Of a DNA stretch of 52,397 nucleotides, positions 16,155-24,355 are shown in pieces. This DNA is from CAZXCK01 sp964639225 (GTDB taxonomy: Bacteria > Chloroflexota > Anaerolineae > Aggregatilineales > Phototrophicaceae). Each line of letters starts with the position of its first letter. Position 1 is the first letter of the stretch. The notes beneath the pieces are model-generated. The model had not been told where the DNA came from. It searched no databases and saw nothing but the letters and a program-made list of their open reading frames with translations. Location: the NCBI GenBank assembly GCA_964639225.1, contig CAZXCK010000016.1, forward strand, positions 1 through 52,397, given 5' to 3'. The translations under genes were made by a program, and so were the position numbers.

Positions 16155-17185
16155 ACGAACCGATCACCCTGGCGCTGCCCAGCAAAGGCGCTATCGCCGA
16201 ACCGACCAACAACTTTCTGGCCCAATGCGGGCTGCGCATCCACAAGCCCAACCCGCGCCAGTACACCGGCTCGATTCCGGCCCTGCCCGGCGTCAATGTC
16301 CTGTTCCAGCGCGTCAAGGACGTGATGTACAAAGTGGCCGACGGCACCGCGCAGATCGGCATCACCGGCTACGACGTGGTGCGCGAGCACCCGCACGACG
16401 ATCTGATCGTGATTCACCCCGAACTCGGCTACGGTCACTGTGAGCTGACGGTGGCCGTCCCCGAAGCCTGGGTCGATGTCGAGACGATGGCCGACCTGCA
16501 CGACATCGCGCTCGACTTCCGCGAGAGCAAGCAGCGCAATCTGCGCGTGGCGACCACCTATACCAACCTCACGCGCCAGTTCCTGCACGCCAGCGGCATC
16601 CACCACTTTACGATGGTGCGCGCCGAGGGCGCTATCGAAGTCGCGCCGACCATCGGTTACGCCGATGTCATCGTCGATCTGACGCAGACCGGCACCACCC
16701 TGCGCGAGAATCACCTCAAGATGCTGCACGACGGCCAGATCATCACCTCGCAGGCGTGCTTAATCGGCAACCGGCCCGCCCTGGAAGCCAACCCGGCACT
16801 GCTGGATACGCTGCGCGTCATGCTGGAACGCATCGACGCCGCCCTGAATGGCAAACGCTTCTCTCAACTGACAGCCAACATCGAAGGGGACAGCGCGGAG
16901 AACATCGCCCAGCGGCTGATGGGCAATCCCATCACACGCGGCCTGCTGGGACCGACCATTTCGCCCGTTTACGGCACCCAGGCGAACAGCGACAAACACT
17001 GGCACACGGTCACGCTAACGGTGAACTCGCGCCAGCTACTGGATGCGGTGGAGCATCTGCGCACCATCGGCAGCACGCAGATCGTGGTGCAGCCGGTCGA
17101 ATCCGTCTTTCTCGACCATTCGCCGACTTTCGCCCGCCTCAGCGAGCAGCTTCAGGAATTGGCGAAGAACCCGAAGTCGATATAA
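16151..17185 (+). CDS. hisG: ATP phosphoribosyltransferase, long form
   Basis: A 344-residue HisG, first enzyme of histidine synthesis (ATP plus PRPP to phosphoribosyl-ATP). The N-terminal half has LALPSKGAIAEPTNNFLAQCGL, ITGYDVVRE and the catalytic PRPP region YADVIVDLTQTGTTLRENHL. The last about 85 residues (WHTVTLTVNSRQLLDAVEHL onward) look like the C-terminal ACT-like HisG domain that carries feedback control in the long form. Short HisG needs HisZ, long HisG usually does not; here a long form is translationally coupled (ATGA) to HisZ. Its 3' end overlaps the convergent gene at 17152 by 34 bp. Confidence 0.9.
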   Translation: MNEPITLALPSKGAIAEPTNNFLAQCGLRIHKPNPRQYTGSIPALPGVNVLFQRVKDVMYKVADGTAQIGITGYDVVREHPHDDLIVIHPELGYGHCELTVAVPEAWVDVETMADLHDIALDFRESKQRNLRVATTYTNLTRQFLHASGIHHFTMVRAEGAIEVAPTIGYADVIVDLTQTGTTLRENHLKMLHDGQIITSQACLIGNRPALEANPALLDTLRVMLERIDAALNGKRFSQLTANIEGDSAENIAQRLMGNPITRGLLGPTISPVYGTQANSDKHWHTVTLTVNSRQLLDAVEHLRTIGSTQIVVQPVESVFLDHSPTFARLSEQLQELAKNPKSI

Positions 17186-17466
17186 AACGCCGGGTCGTCC
17201 TGGTATCGGGTCTCGCCGTGTTCCTTGAAAACGAACACGGTCGAATCGATGCGCTTCATGCGCTTCTTGAGCGTGTTCCACTGCGAACGCGAGGGTTCGT
17301 CGCGGTCCTCAGCCAGCACAAAATAGTCGGGGTCGAACACCGCCCGGTAGTGGCCATCCTCATATTCAATTAGATCATAGAGCCGCGCATCGCCGCCCAG
17401 TACCTGCACAATGTAGCGGCGCACGTCGTTTGGCCGGCGTGGCCGAAATTCAGGTAAACTCTTCAA
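17152..17466 (-). CDS. Small protein of unknown function
   Basis: I do not recognise this 104-residue soluble, charged protein. It starts with TTG; GGAG lies 8 bp upstream, overlapping the stop of the kinase gene before it (5 bp spacing), so it is probably translated from the same message. Sequence features: MKSLPEFRPRRPNDVRRYIVQVLGG at the N-terminus and an Asp/Tyr-rich middle (YEDGHYRAVFDPDYFVLAEDRD). Its 3' end runs 34 bp into the hisG coding region on the other strand. Coupling to the kinase gene and the ribosome site argue that it is real. Confidence 0.65.
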   Translation of the reverse strand: MKSLPEFRPRRPNDVRRYIVQVLGGDARLYDLIEYEDGHYRAVFDPDYFVLAEDRDEPSRSQWNTLKKRMKRIDSTVFVFKEHGETRYQDDPAFYIDFGFFANS

Positions 17467-17471
17467 GGTTA

Positions 17472-18761
17472 TTACTCCTTATTCAGCGCATCCTCGACAG
17501 CGTCCAGCGTCCGGTCGATCAGACTGCGCGATTCCAGGCTTTCCGCGCCCATTTCGACGGCCATCGCCAGCCCCAGCAGGCTGATCTCCGGCGGGAAACG
17601 GTCGCCATCGGCCAGGTTGAGCGTCAGCAGCGGGCAGCAGAACAACGCCGCCTTGAGATAGGCGCGCCAGTCCGGGCGCAGCCAGCCGCGCCGCCGCAGA
17701 TCGCGCAGCATGGGCAGCAGCACCCGCTCGATTTTGCTGGTCAGGAACATATGGCGCAGCGGCGGCAGATGATAATCGTGCGTGACGATCAGCCGGTCGC
17801 CGTCCTGCGCCATGTGGATACGAGTCGCCGCCTGCTTGACATGCGGGAAGTACATCCACATGGCGAACACGTTATGAAACAGCGGCTTGGTCAGGTCCAG
17901 CAGCGGATGATGGCGACCGGCGAAAGCCGGGTCAAAGTACAGCAGTTTGGGGCCGTCCGCGCCGCCAGCCCGGAAGAACACGTTGCCATTGTGCGCATCG
18001 CCATGCCCCGCGACCGCCGGATTCACGTCGAGCGTGCGCGCCGGGTCCAATAGGTCGAGCGCCCGCCGGATGATGTCGTCCAGCGTCTCATCGTAACGCT
18101 GCCCGTTGATCGTCCAGCACAGCCGCCGAATCTCGCGCAGGGAGCGCTCGCCACCCGGCAGCGCGATGGGTACATCGCCGCCAGCCTCGCCGGGCAGCGG
18201 CCCGTAGAAACGTTCCAACCGCCCCCCGGCCAGCCGGTGATAGAACAACTGATGCACTGGCGCGCGCGCCACATCGGCGGCAGGCTGATCAGCGAGGGTG
18301 GCCCGGTAGCAAACCAGCAGATGATCGTCAGCACGCTGCTGCGCTTCGGTGAGAGCCGTCAGCGTCGCGTCGTTGGCTTCGCCCTGCTCAAGCGACCAGG
18401 CCACGTCGAACACCGACGGGTCTTCGATCACCTCGTAGATCAGCAGATGCTGCCCGGCCCGCGTCGAGCTGTGTACCGGCTGGATCACCGGATAGCCCGC
18501 CTGGGCCAGCATGGCAGCGTTGTAATACTCGTCGATGACGTTATCTTCTTCGGTGTGCGTCTTGAAGAACAGCCGCCCGCCACCCGCCAGCGTCAGAAAG
18601 CCGTTGAACGAGTTCAGCGACACCGCCTGCGGGCGCAGCTCGACCGCCGTCACATCAAGCTGCGGGAACGTCTCCACGATGAAAGCCCGCAGCAGCGACT
18701 CGGCCTGGGCGCGGTCGCTGAATTGCAGCGTCTGAATTTGTTGGAGCAGATCGCTCATCAT
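17472..18761 (-). CDS. Aminoglycoside phosphotransferase-fold kinase
   Basis: A 429-residue APH/choline-kinase-fold protein. The catalytic loop GHGDAHNGNVFF (HGDxxxxN, about residue 250) and the metal Asp in KLLYFDPAFAGRHHPLLDL follow the Brenner pattern. An N-terminal lobe with GGRLFFKTHTEED supplies the ATP Lys. The family phosphorylates small hydroxyl compounds or sugars; substrate here is unknown and the context (after the HisD-family gene by 14 bp) does not settle it. It need not be an antibiotic resistance gene. Two adjacent ATG codons (18761 and 18758) are possible starts. Confidence 0.8.
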   Translation of the reverse strand: MMSDLLQQIQTLQFSDRAQAESLLRAFIVETFPQLDVTAVELRPQAVSLNSFNGFLTLAGGGRLFFKTHTEEDNVIDEYYNAAMLAQAGYPVIQPVHSSTRAGQHLLIYEVIEDPSVFDVAWSLEQGEANDATLTALTEAQQRADDHLLVCYRATLADQPAADVARAPVHQLFYHRLAGGRLERFYGPLPGEAGGDVPIALPGGERSLREIRRLCWTINGQRYDETLDDIIRRALDLLDPARTLDVNPAVAGHGDAHNGNVFFRAGGADGPKLLYFDPAFAGRHHPLLDLTKPLFHNVFAMWMYFPHVKQAATRIHMAQDGDRLIVTHDYHLPPLRHMFLTSKIERVLLPMLRDLRRRGWLRPDWRAYLKAALFCCPLLTLNLADGDRFPPEISLLGLAMAVEMGAESLESRSLIDRTLDAVEDALNKE

Positions 18762-18775
18762 CCCACCAGGGCGCG

Positions 18776-20089
18776 TTATTCCAGCCCGATAATCTCGTTG
18801 CGCTTGCGAATGGCGAAAGCGTGCGCCGGGAAATCCTCATAGTCGGCCAGCGTCGCCGTGATGCCCTGCAGGCGCTCGTAGCCCTCACGCGACAGATAGC
18901 CGATGCCGCTGCGCTTGAGGAAGTCCCACACGCTCACCGACGAGAACGAGCGGGCAAAGCCGCCGGTCGGCAGGATGGCGTTGAGGCCCAGGCAGTAATT
19001 CGCCGTTGGAATGGGCGTCATCGGCCCCAGCAGAATCTCGCCGGCGTTGCGCAGCTTGTTGAGTGTGACGAACGGTTCTTCGGTCATCACTTCCAGATGC
19101 TCCGGCGCGTAGTCGTTGACAAACTGGATGGACTGCTCCAGGCTGCCGGTGAGCAGTACGCCGCCATAATTCGAGAGCACCGTCTGCACAAAACCGCGCC
19201 GCCATTCCGGCAGTTGGTTGATGTACTCCGGCAGAAGCTCCAGCGCTTCCATCGCCACGCGCTCGCTGTGCGTCACCAGAATAGCCGCCGAGTCCGGGCC
19301 GTGTTCGGCTTCCACCAGCAGATCGAGCGCCGCCAGGCGCGGGTCGGCGTGCTCGTCGGTCAGGATGATCGACTCGCTGGGTCCGGCAGGCAGGCCCACG
19401 TCAATCGTGCCATACAGCAGTCGCTTGGCCGCCGAGACGTAGCTGCTGCCCGGCCCGATGACCTTGTCCACATGCGGGATGGTCTCGGTGCCGTAAGCCA
19501 GCGCGGCGATGGCCTGCATACCGCCCACCACATACACCTCATCGACGCCGCACACTTCCGCCGCCACCAGCGAACCGGCATCGGCTTTGCCGTCCGGCGT
19601 GGGCGGCGTGACCACCACCACCCGCTCGACACCGGCCACACGCGCCGGAACCGCCAGCATCAGCATCACCGACGGGAACGCGCCCTTGCCACGCGGCACG
19701 TACAGCCCGGCGCTGGCGACTGGCGACACCTTCTCGCCCGCCATAATGCCCGGCTGCACCTCGGTGAACCACATCGGCTCTGGCATCTGCTCGGCATGGA
19801 AACGCTGAATATTCGCGTGCGCCGCTTCAATCGCCGCGATCACCTCCGGGCTGACCTCGGCGCGGGCGGCGGCGAAGTCCTCAGGCGTGGCGCGCAGCAT
19901 CGACGCCTCGAAGTTGGGCGCATCGAAGCGCCGCGCATAATCGACGACGGCGGCATCGCCTTCGTTACGCACCCGGTCGATCACCTCCTGCGCCAGCGGC
20001 AGCAGATCGCTGATGTCCTTCTCGGCGCGCCGCATAATCTTAGCGCGCTGCTCGGCGCTGATTTCGTTGAGTTTCCAGAATTGGATCAT
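18776..20089 (-). CDS. hisD: Histidinol dehydrogenase family protein
   Basis: A 437-residue HisD-family enzyme; HisD oxidises histidinol to histidine with two NAD+. Family blocks are clear: GLYVPRGKGAFPSV, IGPGSSYVSAAKRLL, PAGPSESIILTD, AEHGPDS and the catalytic pair Glu330-His331 in YAPEHLEVMTEEP. Compared with the HisD I remember from E. coli, a zinc-ligand Gln appears as Glu260 (VEAEHG) and a zinc-ligand Asp as Asn364 (TANYCLG), and the usual NHVLPTGG reads NAILPTGG. It could therefore be true HisD or a paralogue with another alcohol substrate. The start at 20089 follows GAGG at 11 bp; an ATG 24 bp earlier lacks a ribosome site. Confidence 0.8.
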   Translation of the reverse strand: MIQFWKLNEISAEQRAKIMRRAEKDISDLLPLAQEVIDRVRNEGDAAVVDYARRFDAPNFEASMLRATPEDFAAARAEVSPEVIAAIEAAHANIQRFHAEQMPEPMWFTEVQPGIMAGEKVSPVASAGLYVPRGKGAFPSVMLMLAVPARVAGVERVVVVTPPTPDGKADAGSLVAAEVCGVDEVYVVGGMQAIAALAYGTETIPHVDKVIGPGSSYVSAAKRLLYGTIDVGLPAGPSESIILTDEHADPRLAALDLLVEAEHGPDSAAILVTHSERVAMEALELLPEYINQLPEWRRGFVQTVLSNYGGVLLTGSLEQSIQFVNDYAPEHLEVMTEEPFVTLNKLRNAGEILLGPMTPIPTANYCLGLNAILPTGGFARSFSSVSVWDFLKRSGIGYLSREGYERLQGITATLADYEDFPAHAFAIRKRNEIIGLE

Positions 20090-20206
20090 TCTTGCCTGTT
20101 CCTCTATCGTCATATGATGATGAAGTCAGCGCGGCGCTGGCGACACCGCGCACCGGATCATTGAGTTGGGGTTTGCAGCAGAAGCCGATTATAGCATACA
20201 CAACAG

Positions 20207-20239
20207 CAGGAGGCGCGTGCGACCTGCCCGCGCCTCCTG
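20207..20239 (-). terminator. Terminator after the sulfoquinovose synthase homologue
   Basis: Perfect 11-bp arms (CAGGAGGCGCG and its complement) with an 11-nt loop, in the gap between the sqdB-like gene stop and the hisD start, both on the minus strand. The following minus-strand tail CTGCTGTTGTGTAT is moderately T-rich. Confidence 0.6.
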
Positions 20240-20270
20240 TGAATGGACTCATCTTATCGCGCGGTCAGAA

Positions 20271-21479
20271 TCAGGTACTCATCTTCTCCGCGTGCTTGCC
20301 AATCACCTCAGAACGCCGGCGCGTGCCGTCCCAGCGGATGTCCGGCACCAGAATCTCTTTCTTCTCCATGATGCGCTCGCGATGCAACATCAGGTCCTGA
20401 ATCATGATCTTCATCTCGGCGCGGACATCATGCGACGGCTCGTAGCCCAGGTCGATCAGATGCTGGCGGTCCGGGTTGTAGTAATGCTCGGCGGCCTCGT
20501 GGCGCGGATTGTCGTACTGGTAGATATCCACGTCCAGCCCCACCGACGAGCCGACTTCGCGCACCATCTCCGCCAGCTCGACAATCGAGTAAGTCTCCTC
20601 GAACTGGTTGAACACGCGATATTCGCCCGGCTCCGGCGGATTCTCTATGGTAAGCGCCATGCACTGCATCGAGTCGCGCAGCGGCAAAAAGCCGCGCTTC
20701 TGATGGCCACCGCCAAAGATCGTCAGCGGATGGTCGATCACCGCCTGGCAGCAGAAACGATTGATGGCCGTCCCGAAGCACTGGTCAAAGTCCAGCCGCG
20801 TCAGCAGGCGCGGATCGTCGCCCATTTCGTCGATGCGCGTACCAAAAACCACACCCTGCATCACATCGGTGGCGCGCAGCCCCCAGATTTTGCAGGCGTA
20901 AGCCGTGTTGTTCGAGTCGTGGACCTTGCTCTGATGGTAGAAGCTGGCCGCCTGACGCGGGAACGGCAGGTAATCCTTGCGGCCTCTGAATTCGACCTCA
21001 AAGAACCCTTCGGGGATGTCGATGTTGGGCGTGCCGTACTCGCCCATCGTGCCCAGCTTCAGCAGATGCGCGTCCGGGCAGACTTCCTTCATGGCCCACA
21101 GAATGTTCAGATTGCTGGCGATGTTGTTGGTCTGTGTCCAGACACAGTGCGCCTGGTCGATCATCGAGTATGGCGCCGACGGCACCTGCCCCAGATGCAC
21201 AATCGCTTCTGGCTGGAACTCGACGAACAGGTTTTTCACGAAGTCGTAGTCGGCCAGGTCGCCCACACGATACTCGATGTCTTTGCCGTAACGCTCGCGG
21301 AAGGCGGCCAGGCGCTCCTCACGCGAATAGACCGGGATGGCGCTGTGGCTGCCGACCTCGTCCACCCACTCACGGCGCAGCATCAGGTCCGCGCCAGCGA
21401 CCTCGTGCCCGCGCGCCGTCAGATACTGGGCCAGCGCCCAACCGAGATACCCGTCGATTCCGGCGATTAGAACTCTCAT
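20271..21479 (-). CDS. UDP-sulfoquinovose synthase homologue (SqdB-like)
   Basis: A 402-residue extended SDR sugar-nucleotide enzyme. It opens MRVLIAGIDGYLGWALAQYL (NAD loop). The region KLGTMGEYGTPNIDIPEG followed by SFYHQSK (YxxxK) is the pattern of SQD1/SqdB, which joins sulfite to UDP-glucose to give UDP-sulfoquinovose, the head group of sulfolipid. No sulfolipid transferase (sqdX/sqdD) is beside it, so the product may instead enter glycoprotein or polysaccharide synthesis. The ATG at 21479 follows GGAG at 9 bp. It lies downstream of asd and ends in its own terminator. Confidence 0.8.
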   Translation of the reverse strand: MRVLIAGIDGYLGWALAQYLTARGHEVAGADLMLRREWVDEVGSHSAIPVYSREERLAAFRERYGKDIEYRVGDLADYDFVKNLFVEFQPEAIVHLGQVPSAPYSMIDQAHCVWTQTNNIASNLNILWAMKEVCPDAHLLKLGTMGEYGTPNIDIPEGFFEVEFRGRKDYLPFPRQAASFYHQSKVHDSNNTAYACKIWGLRATDVMQGVVFGTRIDEMGDDPRLLTRLDFDQCFGTAINRFCCQAVIDHPLTIFGGGHQKRGFLPLRDSMQCMALTIENPPEPGEYRVFNQFEETYSIVELAEMVREVGSSVGLDVDIYQYDNPRHEAAEHYYNPDRQHLIDLGYEPSHDVRAEMKIMIQDLMLHRERIMEKKEILVPDIRWDGTRRRSEVIGKHAEKMST

Positions 21480-21581
21480 GCTTTGTCTTCTCCGATTGCC
21501 TGTTTTCTGGTCTCCATAATGCGACAACCCAACCGGCTGTCAAAAGGTACGATACCTGCCAGGGGCAGCATCGAAAGCCCG

Positions 21582-22676
21582 CTATCCTGAAGTCTGGTCG
21601 GCCACCGCGTCGATCTGTGGCCGGAAACCCGCCAGATAGCCGCTCACCGCCAGCAGTTCGGCGTTGAGCACGCTACATCCGGCGGCGCCGCGAATTGTGT
21701 TGTGCGACAGCGCCACGAATTTGTATCCCAGCACCGGGCAGGGCCTCAGCCGACCCAGCACGGTCGCCATGCCAGCGCCTGTATTGCGGTCACGACGCGG
21801 CTGCGGACGGTCGATCTGCGGCACGTAGACCAGCGGCTGCAGTGGCGCGCTGGGCAGCGACGGGACCGGCGACGGCCCGGCGAAACGCTCCCAGGCAGCC
21901 TGGATGTCATCCAGCGCCGGCTGGAACTCCAGCTCGACCGACATATTGACCAGGTGCCCATCGGTGACCGGGACACGGGTGCAGGTGGCGCTGGCCGTAA
22001 TCGCCAGCGGGCGAATGCTCTCGCCATCAAACGTGCCCAGCATCTTGAGCGGTTCGCTCTCCATTTTGCCTTCATCGCCCGGCACATACGGAACCACATT
22101 GTCGATCAGGTCCAGCGACGGCACACCCGGATAACCCGCTCCGCTGGCCGCCTGCTCACTGACCATCAGCAGTCGCTTCACACCGAACGGCAGCAGCGGC
22201 TTGAGCGCCATCACCACCGGCATCGTCGTACAGTTGGAATTGGCCACCAGCGCGCCCGTCGTCCAGCCGCGCTGGCGACGCTGCACGTCGATGAGGCCCA
22301 CGTGCTCGGCGTTGATCTCCGGCAGCAGCAGCGGCACATCCGGCGCCATGCGATGCGCCGAAGCGTTGGTACACACCACATGACCGGCAGCGGCCAGCGC
22401 CGGTTCGCGCTCGACAGCGGGTTCTTTGGGCAGCGCAGAGAACACCAGCAGCGAGTCCAGCGGGTCATCCAGCCCCTTGACCGTCAGCCCGGCCACCGCT
22501 GCCGGCGGCTCGCCGTCCAGCACCCAGTTGACCGCCTCGCCATAAGTCCGCCCCGCGCTCCGCTCAGAGCCGACGACTTCGGCCACGCGAAACCAGGGAT
22601 GCCCGGCCAGCAACTGCACAAAACGCTGGCCAACGGCTCCCGTTGCTCCCAGTACAGCGACGTTTAATCTCTCCAA
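21582..22676 (-). CDS. asd: Aspartate-semialdehyde dehydrogenase (archaeal/fungal type)
   Basis: A 364-residue Asd that reduces aspartyl phosphate to the semialdehyde for lysine, threonine and methionine. The N-terminal NADP loop VLGATGAVGQRF, the active-site Cys149 in VANSNCTTMP and the substrate region RVPVTDGHLVNMSVELEF place it in the archaeal/yeast branch rather than the usual bacterial one. The start is TTG (22676) with GAGG about 9 bp upstream. It follows pheA by 18 bp, forming an amino-acid biosynthesis pair. Confidence 0.93.
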   Translation of the reverse strand: MERLNVAVLGATGAVGQRFVQLLAGHPWFRVAEVVGSERSAGRTYGEAVNWVLDGEPPAAVAGLTVKGLDDPLDSLLVFSALPKEPAVEREPALAAAGHVVCTNASAHRMAPDVPLLLPEINAEHVGLIDVQRRQRGWTTGALVANSNCTTMPVVMALKPLLPFGVKRLLMVSEQAASGAGYPGVPSLDLIDNVVPYVPGDEGKMESEPLKMLGTFDGESIRPLAITASATCTRVPVTDGHLVNMSVELEFQPALDDIQAAWERFAGPSPVPSLPSAPLQPLVYVPQIDRPQPRRDRNTGAGMATVLGRLRPCPVLGYKFVALSHNTIRGAAGCSVLNAELLAVSGYLAGFRPQIDAVADQTSG

Positions 22677-22694
22677 GTTGTTATCCTCTCTCGC

Positions 22695-23531
22695 CTATAT
22701 CCCCACCGACCGGGTGACGACACCGGGATACGAACCGAGCATCTTCACAAACGATGCCCGCTGTAACAGGCGCGCCAACGCCTCCTGACAGGCCGGGTCC
22801 TGCCAGTGACCTTCAAAGTCCAGGTAGAAGACCGGCTCCCAGGGACGGTTGCGGCGCGGGCGCGACTCGATTTTGGTCAGGTTAAGCCCGCGCGTGGCGA
22901 ACTCGCCCAGGCATTCGTAAAGGGCGGCTGGCCGGTTGCGCGTCGCGAAGACCAGCGATGTCTTGTTGTATTCAGCGCGCGGAGCGTCATCATGCCCCAG
23001 CACAAAAAAGCGCGTGTAGTTGAACGTCACATCCTCAATTTCAGTCGCCAGCTTGTCCAGACCGTACAGATCGGCGGCCATCTCACTGGCGATAGCCGCC
23101 ACACCCGGCTCCGGCGACGCCGCCAGGTCACGCGCTGCGCCCGCCGTGTCGTAATAAGGCACGGCATCATAACCGCTGCGGCGCAAAAAACGCTCGCACT
23201 GGGCCAGCGCCTGTGGATGCGAACGCACTCGCTTGACATCCACCAGCGTCATGCCCGGCGGGACCATCAGCGCGTGATGCACATGCAGCACAATCTCCGC
23301 CTGGATGCGCAGATCGTGGTCCATCAGCAGCTCATACGACTGGTTGACCGCGCCTGCCAGCGCGTTTTCTACCGGCAGCAGCCCGTAAGTGACCTGCCGC
23401 GACTGGATCGCCTCAAAAAGCGCGGTGAAATTAGGGCAGGGAACCGTTTCGACCGCGTCGCCGAAATGCTGCCGCACCGCCTGCTCAGAATAGGCGCCAT
23501 GAACGCCCTGAAATGCTACTTTGTCGCGCAA
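22695..23531 (-). CDS. pheA: Prephenate dehydratase
   Basis: A 278-residue monofunctional PheA, converting prephenate to phenylpyruvate for phenylalanine synthesis. The periplasmic-binding-like catalytic domain (about 1-180) opens KVAFQGVHGAYSEQAV and contains YGLLPVENALAGAV and the conserved YNYTRF-like FNYTRFFVLG. A C-terminal ACT domain (about 195-270) with LTKIESRPRR binds Phe for feedback inhibition. The start is TTG with GAGGAG 8 bp upstream. No chorismate mutase domain is fused. Confidence 0.94.
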   Translation of the reverse strand: MRDKVAFQGVHGAYSEQAVRQHFGDAVETVPCPNFTALFEAIQSRQVTYGLLPVENALAGAVNQSYELLMDHDLRIQAEIVLHVHHALMVPPGMTLVDVKRVRSHPQALAQCERFLRRSGYDAVPYYDTAGAARDLAASPEPGVAAIASEMAADLYGLDKLATEIEDVTFNYTRFFVLGHDDAPRAEYNKTSLVFATRNRPAALYECLGEFATRGLNLTKIESRPRRNRPWEPVFYLDFEGHWQDPACQEALARLLQRASFVKMLGSYPGVVTRSVGI

Positions 23532-23625
23532 CCGTAACGCTCCTCAATCGTGTTGTTCGCTGCTCGTCCTCAACGCTGAAGAATGTAACACGCTCCCCGC
23601 CTGAAGTACCAGCCTTAATCCGCCG

Positions 23626-24147
23626 CTATTTGACAACTTCCAGCTCGACTTCCAGCAGCCGCGCCGGGAACCAGAAGGCGCAGAAGTTCTCATACAGGTG
23701 CGGCCAGCGGTTCGCCCACCAGCTAACGCCCAGCATCCGGTGCAGCTTGCCAAACACCAGCCGCCGCCGCGTGATCTCAAAGCGGGTCTTCACAAACAAC
23801 CAGTTGGCCTGGTCCGTATCCGCCGACCAGAAACGGAATGTCTCATACGTAAAGAAGCGCACATGTGTCGGGTCGCCGAACGCGCCCACGCAGGTGTAAT
23901 ACGGCACCTCGATCACCACACGCCCGCCCGGCCTGCAGATGCGGTGCATCTCGGCCATCAGCCGGTTCAGGTCGCGGATGTGCTCCAGCACATGATAGAT
24001 GTATATCCGGTCGATGCTGTCCGCCACGAACGGCAGCGGCCTGTTCTCGAAATCGGCTACTACCGCCACGCCGGGCAGCGGCACCATATCCACGCCATAC
24101 GTTCCGTCGATGGGCCGCTTACCGCAGCCCAGGTTAAGTTCTGGCAT
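23626..24147 (-). CDS. Class I SAM-dependent methyltransferase
   Basis: A 173-residue small methyltransferase. The SAM-binding motif LNLGCGKRPIDGTYGVDMVP is at the very N-terminus, then DSIDRIYIYHVLEHIRDLNRLMAEMHRICRPGGRVVIEVPYY, as in Methyltransf_11 proteins. The C-terminal part (about 110-173) has an aromatic, basic stretch (LHRMLGVSWWANRWPHLYENFCAFW) often seen in members acting on cell-surface sugar chains. Substrate unknown. Its promoter region is lost in the scaffold gap 26 bp upstream. Confidence 0.85.
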   Translation of the reverse strand: MPELNLGCGKRPIDGTYGVDMVPLPGVAVVADFENRPLPFVADSIDRIYIYHVLEHIRDLNRLMAEMHRICRPGGRVVIEVPYYTCVGAFGDPTHVRFFTYETFRFWSADTDQANWLFVKTRFEITRRRLVFGKLHRMLGVSWWANRWPHLYENFCAFWFPARLLEVELEVVK

Positions 24148-24173
24148 ATCTGCTCCATATATTTGTGTATGCC

Positions 24174-24273
24174 NNNNNNNNNNNNNNNNNNNNNNNNNNN
24201 NNNNNNNNNNNNNNNNNNNNNNNNNNNNNNNNNNNNNNNNNNNNNNNNNNNNNNNNNNNNNNNNNNNNNNNNN
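24174..24273. other. Scaffold gap of 100 N
   Basis: Exactly 100 undetermined bases, the usual placeholder for a gap of unknown size. It lies between the divergent methyltransferase and SIS genes, so the real distance and any genes between them are unknown. Confidence 0.99.
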
Positions 24274-24355
24274 ATCTCACCTTCAGGTTTCGGCTGGCTC
24301 CGGCTATTATACAGGCAGCTTTCACGGGCAATCCACAGCAGAAAGAAATCACCGC

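Noticed and set aside
17472..18761. Aminoglycoside resistance gene
   Set aside because: Only the general APH fold is visible; chromosomal context beside a HisD-family gene and lack of mobile elements make a housekeeping small-molecule kinase more likely.
24174..24273. Low-complexity or repeat sequence
   Set aside because: It is a run of exactly 100 N, an assembly placeholder, and carries no information.
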